55,625 nucleotides of DNA from JBBSMX01 sp038232935 (lineage in GTDB: Bacteria; Bacteroidota; Rhodothermia; Rhodothermales; JANQRZ01). The stretch is taken from NCBI GenBank assembly GCA_038232935.1, contig JBBSMX010000009.1, positions 1 to 55,625 of the forward strand, read 5' to 3'. A program made the translations under genes and the position numbers. Below, piece by piece: positions 41,853 through 50,077 of this stretch; positions within the stretch are counted from its first letter, which is position 1; each line of letters begins with the position of its first letter. The notes under the pieces are model-generated. The model was not told where the DNA came from, did not search any database, and saw only the letters and a program-made list of their open reading frames with translations.

Positions 41853-43649
41853 ATGTCTGACGACTCTCCCTCCCCACCCCTACGGGCCGACCGCTCGCTC
41901 GTTGACCCGGCGGCCCAAGCCCTGCTGGACCGCGAGCGCACGTTGCTCGGCGGCCTCCACGACGCCCTCGACCGCGCCGGAGCCGATGCTGACACCCTCC
42001 GACGCCTCGACGACCTCGCGGCCAACCTCGACGAGTGGTTCCTCGTGGTCGTCGTCGGCGAGTTCAACGCGGGGAAGTCGAGCGTGCTCAACGCCCTCTT
42101 CGGCGAGGTGTTGATGGAGGAAGGGCCGGTGCCGACGACGGACAAGATCACGATCCTCCGCCACGGCAGCGCCGCGCAGCACCACCGCCGGGGAGACTTC
42201 ATCACCGAGCGGCAGCACCCAGCCGAGCTGCTCCGCGGGCTGACGCTCGTCGATACGCCCGGCACCAACTCCATCGTCCGCGAGCACCAGGCCATCACCG
42301 AGGACTTCATCCCACGTGCCGACCTCGTCCTGTTCGTGACCTCGTACGACCGGCCGCTCTCGGAGTCCGAGCGCCAGTTCCTCCACTTCATCCGCGACGC
42401 GTGGGGCCGCCAGCTCGTCGTGGTCCTCAACAAGGCCGACCTCGCCCGTCGTCCGGCCGACCTCGACCAGGTCACGGAGCATATCCGGTCCGGCTTTCAG
42501 CGGCTGATGGGGTTCGAGCCGCGCGTCTTTCCCGTCGCCGCGCAACAGGCGTTCGCGGCGAAGACCGAAGGGGACACCGACGCGTGGCGCGCCAGCGGGT
42601 TCGCCGCTCTCGAATCGTTCCTCACGGAGACGCTCACCGGCGACGAGCGCCTCGCCCTCAAGCTGACGGCACCGCTCGATGCCGCAGCGCGCCTGCTGGA
42701 CCGGCTCGCCGAGCGGCTCGGCGAGCGGCGCGCCGTGCTCGACACCGACGCGGCCGGCCTCGATGCGCTCCGCACGCAGATCGCCGAGGAGGGCGAGGCG
42801 CTTCGGGCCGGCCCTGCCCGCTACCTCAGCGAGGTGGACAACCTGCTGCTGGAGATGGAACGGCGCGGCGTCCAGTTCCTCGACGACACGATCCGCGTCG
42901 CCCGGCTCCCCCTCCTCCGCGACCGCGACAAGTTCAAAGAGGAGTTCACCCGGCAGGTGATCCGCGACGCCGAGCGGTCCATTGAGGAGCAGATGAGCGC
43001 AGCCGTCGACGGGCTGCTGCGGCAGGTGCTCACGCTCTGGAACCGGGCCTACACCCACGTCGCAGAACAGGCCCGGAAGGTGTCGCCCGAGTCCGCTTCC
43101 GGCGGGCAGCGGGCGTTCCTCTACAACCGGGAAGAGGTGTTCCAGGACGTGATGCGGGAGGCCCGCCGGACCGTGGACGCCTACGACCTCAACGAGGAGG
43201 CCCGGCGGCTTCTCGAGAACGCCCGCAGCATCGCCACCCTCTTCGCCGGGACGCAGGCCGCCGCCGTCGGGCTCGGCGCGGTGGCGGCCGTCGTGATCGC
43301 TGCGACGGCGTTCGACGTGACGGGCGGCATCGTGGCGGCCGGGGTGATCTCCGTGTTCGGGTTCGTGCTCCTGCCCCGCCAGCGCCGCCGCGCCATCAAG
43401 GAGTTCGCCGAGCGCGTCGACGCGCTGCGCACCGACATGAAGGCCGCTCTCGAAACCCAGTTCACCGCTGAAGCCGACGAGGCCTTGGCCGAGGTCCGGA
43501 CACTCATCCAGCCCCTTGCGGACCTCGTCGAGAACGAGCGCACCACGCTCTCGGCGCTCGAAACCCAGCGCGACACCCTCCGCGCCGACGCCGAGGCCCT
43601 CCGCGCCGACGTGCGCGCCCGCTACGGCGATGCGGATCTAGGGCAGTAG
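41853..43649 (+). CDS. Bacterial dynamin-like GTPase
   Basis: A large GTPase of the dynamin superfamily, 598 residues. The G1 loop is VVVVGEFNAGKSSVLNALFG (about residue 69), with G2 at VPTTDKIT, G3 LTLVDTPGTNSIVREHQAIT and G4 LVVVLNKADLARR. Long helices follow, and a hydrophobic hairpin near residues 465-505 (AAVGLGAVAAVVIAATAFDV, GGIVAAGVISVFGFVLLP) acts as the membrane paddle, with coiled-coil to the end. Relatives remodel or repair membranes. It is a single gene here, whereas many bacterial dynamins come in pairs. Start is uncertain: ATG 41853 is used, ATG 41805 in the same frame is an alternative. Confidence 0.9.
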   Translation: MSDDSPSPPLRADRSLVDPAAQALLDRERTLLGGLHDALDRAGADADTLRRLDDLAANLDEWFLVVVVGEFNAGKSSVLNALFGEVLMEEGPVPTTDKITILRHGSAAQHHRRGDFITERQHPAELLRGLTLVDTPGTNSIVREHQAITEDFIPRADLVLFVTSYDRPLSESERQFLHFIRDAWGRQLVVVLNKADLARRPADLDQVTEHIRSGFQRLMGFEPRVFPVAAQQAFAAKTEGDTDAWRASGFAALESFLTETLTGDERLALKLTAPLDAAARLLDRLAERLGERRAVLDTDAAGLDALRTQIAEEGEALRAGPARYLSEVDNLLLEMERRGVQFLDDTIRVARLPLLRDRDKFKEEFTRQVIRDAERSIEEQMSAAVDGLLRQVLTLWNRAYTHVAEQARKVSPESASGGQRAFLYNREEVFQDVMREARRTVDAYDLNEEARRLLENARSIATLFAGTQAAAVGLGAVAAVVIAATAFDVTGGIVAAGVISVFGFVLLPRQRRRAIKEFAERVDALRTDMKAALETQFTAEADEALAEVRTLIQPLADLVENERTTLSALETQRDTLRADAEALRADVRARYGDADLGQ

Positions 43650-43651
43650 AT

Positions 43652-43689
43652 ACAGAAAGGGGAGAGACGCCCGCCAAACGTCTCTCCCC
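43652..43689 (-). terminator. Terminator after the pilus secretin gene
   Basis: GGGGAGAGACG (43659-43669) and CGTCTCTCCCC (43679-43689) form a perfect 11-base stem, followed on the minus strand by TTTCTGTA. A second hairpin (GCGCTGTGCC with GGCACGGCGC, 43697-43721) lies closer to the gene. The stem could also serve the convergent dynamin-like gene, but there is no T run on that side. Confidence 0.7.
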
Positions 43690-43743
43690 CGAGAGCGCTG
43701 TGCCTTACGGGGCACGGCGCTATGGGCTCTATGTCGTGGTCCG

Positions 43744-45086
43744 TCAGTCCACGTCGTCCGGGTCGATCAGGCTAAGGTCCGCGCCGGCACCCGGCTTAAA
43801 CCGCTCCAGGCGGCGCTGCACGTCCTGCCGCTCGCGCTCGTAGAGGTTCGTCGGGAACGGCTGGCCGGAGCGGGTGCGCAGCGTCTCCACGACGCGGGCC
43901 TGCAGCGCGATGAGCAGCTCCTTCTGCACGACGGTCTTCGTCTGGTACGAGAAGAGGTACTTGATGAGCGGGATGCTCCTCAGGATCGGCACGCCCTTGC
44001 GGAAGACGGCCTCCTCGGTCGAGAACAGCCCGCCGATGACGGTCTGCTCCCCGTCGAGCAGGAGCACCTGCGTGTCGGTCTTATTCTTGTCGATGGTGAC
44101 GCCCGCCTGCGACACGCGGCCGGAGCTCTTCTCGACGTTCACGTTGAGGTGGATGAACTCCACCGGGAGGGCGTCCGGGTCGCCACGGACATCGGACGCG
44201 TCCGAGATCAGCGTCGGTACGACTTCGATGATGACGCCGGTGGGGATGTACTGCGTGATGGTGTTGCCAGCGAAGTCCTGCAGCGTGATCGGAATGTCCG
44301 AGCCGCTCTGGATCCGGCCCTTCTCGCCGCTCTGGACCGCCACGCTCGGGCTGGCCACCGTCTCGCCGACATCGATGGACTCGAAGTAGCGGAAGAGCGA
44401 GACGATCTCCGAGAAGTCCACCCGGTCCGGCCCGTCAAGGAAGGAGGAGAACGAGTCGAAGAACGAGTCGGTCTTGAGGAAGAACTGCAGGCCCTGGGTT
44501 TGGCCGCTAGCACCACCACCGGCCCCCCCCCACTGCCACTGCCGCCTTCCTCCCCGAAGATCGACGCCCAGTTGGTCCCGACCTCCCGGAGGCGCGTCAC
44601 ATTGAGCTCGAAGATGTAGGCGTCGATGCGGATCTCGCGGGAGAGCGCCGAGGCCGGGGGCAGAGCCCCGGCGCCGGCTGCCAGCGTCGTCAGCCCGTTC
44701 GTCCCGAGGAGCTGCGTGGGGTCCTCCTCCGGCAGCGGCTCGACGATGAAGTAGTTGTCCGTCTCGCGGAACCCGAGCCTGTTCCGGTCCAGCACGAGCT
44801 CGAAGGCGTCGATGAAGTGCATGCCCGAGAGGCTGACGCCGATGGGGGTCGCGCGCCCTTCGGGGTCGATGACCTGCTTACCCGTCACGCGCTGGAAGAT
44901 CGGGTTGAGGAGCGTGACGAACTCGCTCATGGACGTGCCCGGCAGGAACGAGACCACCTGGTCCGGGGGGATATACGTCCGGAGCTGGCGCTGGCTTGGG
45001 ACCGGGTCGACGCGCTGGGCGTGGGCGGGCGGGGTGGCCCACACACAGGCCAGGGCCAGGAGCAAAGTGAGCGTACGGATCTTCAT
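43744..45086 (-). pseudogene. pilQ: Type IV pilus/type II secretion secretin (PilQ-like), frame broken at a G9 run
   Basis: The first frame (ATG 45086) begins with a signal peptide (LTLLLALACVWATPPAHAQR) and an N-domain (SLSGMHFIDAFELVLDRNRL, ETDNYFIVEPLP) and continues through IDAYIFELNVTRLREVGTNW to GSGSGGGPV. There the messenger carries nine G. With ten G the reading would pass in frame through a glycine-rich loop into LQFFLKTDSFFDSF and the secretin core: ESIDVGETVASPSVAVQSGE, QVLLLDGEQTVIGGLFSTEE and VPILRSIPLIKYLFSYQTKT. The joined protein of about 447 residues is a complete secretin. The neighbours are intact, so a sequence error or homopolymer slippage is more likely than a dead gene. 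Confidence 0.85.
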
Positions 45087-45140
45087 GGGGTCGGTGGGCT
45101 AGGAGGACAACGAGGTCGTGGTGGGGGCTAGCTGTGCGGC

Positions 45141-46310
45141 TCAGGGACGGTCCTGCTGGCCTGACGGTGCCGGGGCCTGAGGGGCTTGGGGCGGCCGGGC
45201 CAGTGACTGCTGGTCCTGAGGCAAACGGGTCGGGAGGGTCGAGGGCTGGGCTTGCCGAGCCGGCGTGGGCTGCGGGCGGGCGGCTGCGGCCTGCTCGGCA
45301 CCGGCCTCGCGGGCGGCGCGCTTGGCCTCCGGCGTCCCTGGAGCAGGAGGAGCTGGGAACGGCGACGGTCCGTTCAACTGCGCCAGCCGGACCCCCCCGA
45401 GGGCCTGTCGGTAGCGCTCGCCAGTGGCGAGGTTCACCTCGACGCGCTCGCGGATGCCGCCCTTGTTCAGCTCGGCAACGACCACGGCCTCGTTCTGATC
45501 GACCTGGGAGATCCGGCCGAGGTAGACGCGGTCACCGACGCGGACGGGCCGCGCGCCGAGCTCGTCCCGGAAGACGGCCATCTGGCCGATCACCGAAACG
45601 AGGGAGTCGCTCTCCACATCGACGAGGTTGTCCGTGTTGGGGGGCAGCGCGTCCAGCACGAGGGGGTAAAACGGGTTAGAGGCGGTAGTCTGAGCCGGGA
45701 GCACGTAGTCCGGTACCGTGATGATGGAGTCCGGCGCGGTCATGCCTTCGGCCCCAGCGAAGTAGGCGTTCACGCTCATCGAGAAGCGGACGATGTCTTC
45801 GCGCCGGTCTACGCCCGTCTCGGGGTTCGGCTCGTTCACCGTGATCGCTTCCACGTCGAGGTTCTGGACCCGGTAGAGGCCCCGTCCGTTCTCGACGTTC
45901 CAGATGAAGCGGTAGAGGCTGCTGAAGTACCCCTCCCCCTGTATGCTGTACGAGAGGGTGCTGAAGTCAGCGCCGCGCGAGAGCCCGCCCATCGATACGT
46001 TGAACGTCTTGAATCCGGTGCTAGAGAGGGCGTTGAGGTAGTTCACGACGGCCGGCGAGGTGAGGTGCTCGGGCAGCACTTTGTAGCGCGAGTTCCAGCG
46101 CCGGAGGGCGTCCTCGGCGCGCTCGGCGGAGCCCGCTTTCTCGACGAGGAGCTCTTCGACCTCGGCCTGCCGGAGCCTCAGCGCGGTCTCCTCCTGCTCC
46201 AGGCGCTCTATCCGGGCCGGCTGCTTCTTCTGGGTCATGTAGGTCCCGAAACCCGTCGTGAGCACGAGCACGACGGAGAGGACGATGGTGTTGAGCGTAT
46301 CGTTAGACAT
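45141..46310 (-). CDS. pilO: PilO-like protein with PilP-like C-terminal region
   Basis: One N-terminal helix (TIVLSVVLVLTTGFGTYMTQ) is followed by a coiled coil (RIERLEQEETALRLRQAEVE) and a ferredoxin-like PilO core (SSTGFKTFNVSMGGLSRGAD, FSSLYRFIWNVENGRGLYRV). From about residue 270 a PilP-type beta region appears (RPVRVGDRVYLGRISQVDQN, EAVVVAELNKGGIRERVEVN), then a proline/glutamine-rich tail. PilO and PilP normally are separate proteins linking the inner-membrane platform to the secretin, so this looks like a natural fusion. 389 residues. Confidence 0.75.
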   Translation of the reverse strand: MSNDTLNTIVLSVVLVLTTGFGTYMTQKKQPARIERLEQEETALRLRQAEVEELLVEKAGSAERAEDALRRWNSRYKVLPEHLTSPAVVNYLNALSSTGFKTFNVSMGGLSRGADFSTLSYSIQGEGYFSSLYRFIWNVENGRGLYRVQNLDVEAITVNEPNPETGVDRREDIVRFSMSVNAYFAGAEGMTAPDSIITVPDYVLPAQTTASNPFYPLVLDALPPNTDNLVDVESDSLVSVIGQMAVFRDELGARPVRVGDRVYLGRISQVDQNEAVVVAELNKGGIRERVEVNLATGERYRQALGGVRLAQLNGPSPFPAPPAPGTPEAKRAAREAGAEQAAAARPQPTPARQAQPSTLPTRLPQDQQSLARPPQAPQAPAPSGQQDRP

Positions 46311-46354
46311 GATGCAAGGCGCGTGAGTGGGCGCAGGCGGTGAGGTCCCGTAGG

Positions 46355-48346
46355 CTAGAGGCCGGAGGCGGGCTCGAAGTCTGTGAGCGGGTCCTGCTCG
46401 GACGGAAGGGGGCCCTGGACGGCCCCGGACGCGTCGGCGTGCTCGCGGAGGTAGCGGGCCACTTGCGGCAGCTCGTCCTTGACGGGCACCGCCATCACGT
46501 AGGTGTAGACGGGGTAGTCCCGGATCTTCTCGAAGGTGACCTGCTCAATGGTGGCGTCCATCCGCTCGGCGAACTGGACTACCTGGCCTCGCGTCATCGC
46601 GGAGCCGGTCAGTTGCAGGCCGCTGCCTGACGGAGCGGGGCTCCAGGCCCCGACCCACGCGCCTCCCGTCGAGGCCGTGGCCCGAGCGGTGTGAGCGAGG
46701 CTCCGGCTCCACCGGTCGCTACCGACGAGGAGGGAGTCGATGACGTTGAGCGTTTTGGTGATGCGGAGATAGGCGGTCTGGAGGCTATCGATCTGGGCCT
46801 GGAGGGCCGGACCGGAGAGGTTGACCTCATCGGGGTAGGCGTCCACCCTCGCCTGCGCCTCTTGGATGTCTCCCTGCTGGCTGAAGTAGACCCCCATGAA
46901 GAAGAGCACGGCGAAGAAGAGCAGCACGCCCGCGACGAGCGTGTGCCACGCAATCGCCAGGTCGATCTTGTGGCTCTTGCGGCGGAGCCGCTTCGGCAGC
47001 ATGTTGATGTCGAAGAACGGGGAGTCCTTCTTGCGCTCCATGAGGACGTGGAGCGCGGCCCCGATGGCCGGGAGCATCTTGGCTGGCAGGCCGGCATCGG
47101 AGCCGAACGGTACCACGCCGGCTTGGACCAACCCCTCGCGGAGAGCGGCGACGTTGGCGTCCGGGTAAAACGCCCCGAATCCCTGCACGAGCTCGCGCTC
47201 GCGCTCGTCACTGAGCACCACGACGTGATGCACCGTCCCGACGCCCTGCACGTCCTGCTGCAGGAGGACGCGGCTGCAGATGGTATCCGGCCCGTCGAAC
47301 GTCGTCACGCTCCGCATGTGCTCTGTGTGGTGGAGCATCCCGCCCTGGAGCAGGATGACGAGCGTGTCCTCGCTGCCCACCCGTACGATGGCTGTGTTTT
47401 CGTGCGCCTCCGCCGGGAACGCCCACCGGACCAGCCCGACCAGCACGGGCACCTCGGCGTCGATCGTGCGGAACGGCACCGAGCGCATCCCGGCCTGCTC
47501 GCGCAGGAGCTCGAGCGAAGGAGCCAGCGACTCTTCGGGCGTAGGCACGACCGCGAGGAAGCGTTGCAGACCTTCGCGCGGCGTCATCGGTAAGAAGGCC
47601 ACCCGCTCCTTATCGAACGGATCGTCGTACTCGTCCCCCAACCGCTCCAGCAGTCGATCTCGTTTGAAGGTTGGGGCGGCATCGTCGGCGGACGACTCTT
47701 GCTTTGCCTTCTTGTCCTTGCGCATCACCAGCTCGACGTACTCGACGTCGGGCTGGCTGAGGCAGAAGGCAGCAGGCGTCTTCTCATGACCGGCGGTGCG
47801 GCACTCGTCGAGGATGTCCTTCAGCTCGAAGACGATGGGGCTCGCCGACTTCTTCGCCGACGCCGCCTGGAAGTCGCCCTCCGCTGGCTCGATGCCGGCG
47901 AGGTCGCTGAACTCGGAGTCGAGGAAGAGGTCGGCCGCGCCGAGGTCGGACGAGGCATCGCCGAACTGGATGGTGATGTCCCCGTCGCCGTCCGCCGAGT
48001 CGCCTTCCGGCGTCAGGGCGGCGAGGTCCGGCACTTCGCCGGCATAGGCACTCCGCTGGCGGCTGAACGGCCGCACCACGCCATAGTGGTCGCCGGACTC
48101 GCGAACGAGGATCCCGTGCACCGCGGAAGGCGTGACGTAGACGCCGAGCACCGGCCCGCTTGCGGTGCGACGGCGGGCGTTCTTCGAGGGCTTCTCTTTC
48201 GCGGGCCGCTCTGCCGAAGGCTTCGGCGCAGGTTCTGGGGCCAACTCATCGAAACCGTCGGCCCGGTCGTCGGTGAGGCCCGCGATGCCTAGTTCGGGCT
48301 CTTCAGAGCCGAACGACGACTGCATGGAGGAGGGTAGCTTGTTCAT
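46355..48346 (-). CDS. PilM-PilN fusion-like pilus assembly protein
   Basis: The first 60 residues are low-complexity. Then an actin-like PilM part is recognisable (GPVLGVYVTPSAVHGILVRE, AAFCLSQPDVEYVELVMRK, VGLVRWAFPAEAHENTAIVR, GLPAKMLPAIGAALHVLMER). At about residue 440 the typical PilN entry FFDINMLPKRLRRKSHKIDL appears, followed by a membrane helix (LVAGVLLFFAVLFFMGVYFS) and a PilN-like periplasmic domain ending with VYTYVMAVPVKDELPQV. In most species PilM and PilN are two proteins that bind each other through this very segment. At 663 residues the fusion is complete. Confidence 0.8.
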   Translation of the reverse strand: MNKLPSSMQSSFGSEEPELGIAGLTDDRADGFDELAPEPAPKPSAERPAKEKPSKNARRRTASGPVLGVYVTPSAVHGILVRESGDHYGVVRPFSRQRSAYAGEVPDLAALTPEGDSADGDGDITIQFGDASSDLGAADLFLDSEFSDLAGIEPAEGDFQAASAKKSASPIVFELKDILDECRTAGHEKTPAAFCLSQPDVEYVELVMRKDKKAKQESSADDAAPTFKRDRLLERLGDEYDDPFDKERVAFLPMTPREGLQRFLAVVPTPEESLAPSLELLREQAGMRSVPFRTIDAEVPVLVGLVRWAFPAEAHENTAIVRVGSEDTLVILLQGGMLHHTEHMRSVTTFDGPDTICSRVLLQQDVQGVGTVHHVVVLSDERERELVQGFGAFYPDANVAALREGLVQAGVVPFGSDAGLPAKMLPAIGAALHVLMERKKDSPFFDINMLPKRLRRKSHKIDLAIAWHTLVAGVLLFFAVLFFMGVYFSQQGDIQEAQARVDAYPDEVNLSGPALQAQIDSLQTAYLRITKTLNVIDSLLVGSDRWSRSLAHTARATASTGGAWVGAWSPAPSGSGLQLTGSAMTRGQVVQFAERMDATIEQVTFEKIRDYPVYTYVMAVPVKDELPQVARYLREHADASGAVQGPLPSEQDPLTDFEPASGL

Positions 48347-48421
48347 GGGCTCTGAGCGTGTGCGGGCGGGGCGCTACGGCATCGGGCGGGAAGCCGGCGG
48401 CGTTGCGTGGGATAGCGGCGG

Positions 48422-49864
48422 CTACTGGATCAGTTGCTGAAGACGTCGCTTGTTGTTCGCAAAGTTGATAGCAGTTTCGGACGTGATCTTCCTCTCCTTA
48501 AGCAGCCGGACGAGATCCTGTTCGAGCGTCACCATCCCGAGGCGGCCTCCTTCCCAGATCATCTGGTAGATCTCGCCCACGTTCTCGTTCTTGATGGCGG
48601 CGCGGACCGAGGGCGTCATCCACAGCACCTCCTTGCAGAGGACGCGTCCGCCGCCCACCTTGGGCAGCAGCTTCTGCGAGACCACGCAGCGGAGGGTGTC
48701 GGCGAGGCGGTTCCGCACGCGGTCCTGCTCGGCGTGGGGGTACTCCGCGATCATGCGGTCCAGGCTCTCCACCGCCGACGAGGTGTGGAGCGTCGAGAAC
48801 ACCTTGTGGCCCGAGTCGGCCGCTTCGATAGCGCTCGAGATCGTCTCGGGATCGCGCATCTCGCCCACGACGATGATATCGGGGTCCTGCCGGAGCGACT
48901 GCACAATGCCGTCTTTGAAGGAGCCCACGTCCTGCCCCACCTCGCGGTGGCGGACGATGCACTGCTTCGGGGTGTGCATGTACTCGATGGGCTTCGCGAT
49001 GAGGACGATGTGGCCGTGGAAGCTCTCGTTGTTGGCGTCGATGATGGCGTCGAGCGTCGTGCTCTTGCCCGAGCCCGTGACGCCGGTGACGAGCGTGAGC
49101 CCGTCGCGGACGTGCTCGAACATCAGCCCCCGCTCGATGGCCGGGTGGAACCCGACGCTGTTGAGTGGCCGGAGCTCCTGCGCGATCGCACGCATACAGA
49201 GCCCGAGGTGCTGGTAGTCGAAGTACATCGTGGCCCGGAAGCGGAACATCCCCTTCGGCCCTTCGAGTTGGTACGAGAAGTCGATGGCCCCCTGGTCGAA
49301 CAGCTCCTGCTGCTGGACCTCCCCCGCCATGTTGAGCAGGAGCACGTCGATCTCATCGCTGCTGGAGGTGCCGGTCTCGTCGTACGGCCTCTTGTCGCCG
49401 TCGACGCGGTACCAGACGCGGCCGCTCGTGGCGTGCCCGCCCAAGTCGAGGTCGGAGGCCCCGAGGGAGTTCATCTTCTTGATGAACTGCTCTAGGTAGT
49501 CGGCGAGCGTATCCCGCTGGCTGTCGGTGAAGCGGTTGACGTGCTCGGCGTAATAGCGCAGCCGGTCCTTACCGTGGAGGGACGCCGGCGCAGACCGCGC
49601 CAGCGAGCGGATGAAGTCCGGGACGACCGTCGCCCGCGCCGCTGCATTCGGGCGCGCTGCGGGGGGCATGGGACGCGTGGCTGTGCCGGCTGGCCGGTCC
49701 GGTACCGCAGGTGCACCGTTGCGGGGCACGGCAATAGCCGAGGGCGAGACTGAGGGGGACGAAGGGTTCACGCGAGCGGCAGGATCTAAAGGGCGGATAG
49801 CTACGCTGCCCTTTGTCAAAACACGCGCCAAAGGCTCAGGCTCACCCTGAGACCCAATCTCCAT
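48422..49864 (-). CDS. pilT: Type IV pilus retraction-type ATPase (PilT/PilU-like)
   Basis: A secretion ATPase of the PilT branch. A proline/alanine-rich N-terminal stretch of about 95 residues precedes LEQFIKKMNSLGASDLDLGG (the PilT 'ASDLHL'-like motif). Walker A is VTGVTGSGKSTTLDAIIDAN near residue 263, Walker B-type is DIIVVGEMRDPETISSAIEA, and the His box is SGHKVFSTLHTSSAVESLDR. The Asp box, normally TIEDPIE, reads HIVLIAKPIEYMHTPKQ, so acidic residues are replaced by Ala-Lys. Retraction activity is therefore uncertain. It lies between the pilin-like genes and the PilM-PilN gene. Confidence 0.85.
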   Translation of the reverse strand: MEIGSQGEPEPLARVLTKGSVAIRPLDPAARVNPSSPSVSPSAIAVPRNGAPAVPDRPAGTATRPMPPAARPNAAARATVVPDFIRSLARSAPASLHGKDRLRYYAEHVNRFTDSQRDTLADYLEQFIKKMNSLGASDLDLGGHATSGRVWYRVDGDKRPYDETGTSSSDEIDVLLLNMAGEVQQQELFDQGAIDFSYQLEGPKGMFRFRATMYFDYQHLGLCMRAIAQELRPLNSVGFHPAIERGLMFEHVRDGLTLVTGVTGSGKSTTLDAIIDANNESFHGHIVLIAKPIEYMHTPKQCIVRHREVGQDVGSFKDGIVQSLRQDPDIIVVGEMRDPETISSAIEAADSGHKVFSTLHTSSAVESLDRMIAEYPHAEQDRVRNRLADTLRCVVSQKLLPKVGGGRVLCKEVLWMTPSVRAAIKNENVGEIYQMIWEGGRLGMVTLEQDLVRLLKERKITSETAINFANNKRRLQQLIQ

Positions 49865-50007
49865 CTCATTCTGGTCGGAACGCCGGGCAATTCATACCGC
49901 TGCCCGGCACGAACAGTAACGCGGCTCCACCCCAACGTACCCCCTTTACATCCGAAGCGCCTATACCGAAACTCTATACGTCCAACCCGACCCCCTGCTA
50001 CCCCATG

Positions 50008-50042
50008 CAAGCGGGGACGACCGGATAGGCCGTCCCCGCTTG
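50008..50042 (-). terminator. Possible terminator after the PilX-like gene
   Basis: CAAGCGGGGACG (50008-50019) pairs with CGTCCCCGCTTG (50031-50042), a 12-base perfect stem, 36 bases after the stop codon at 50078. No T run follows, so this may be a factor-dependent terminator or another hairpin. Confidence 0.45.
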
Positions 50043-50077
50043 GGCGCTAGATGAGGCTGCGAGATGCAGCGTCGTCG

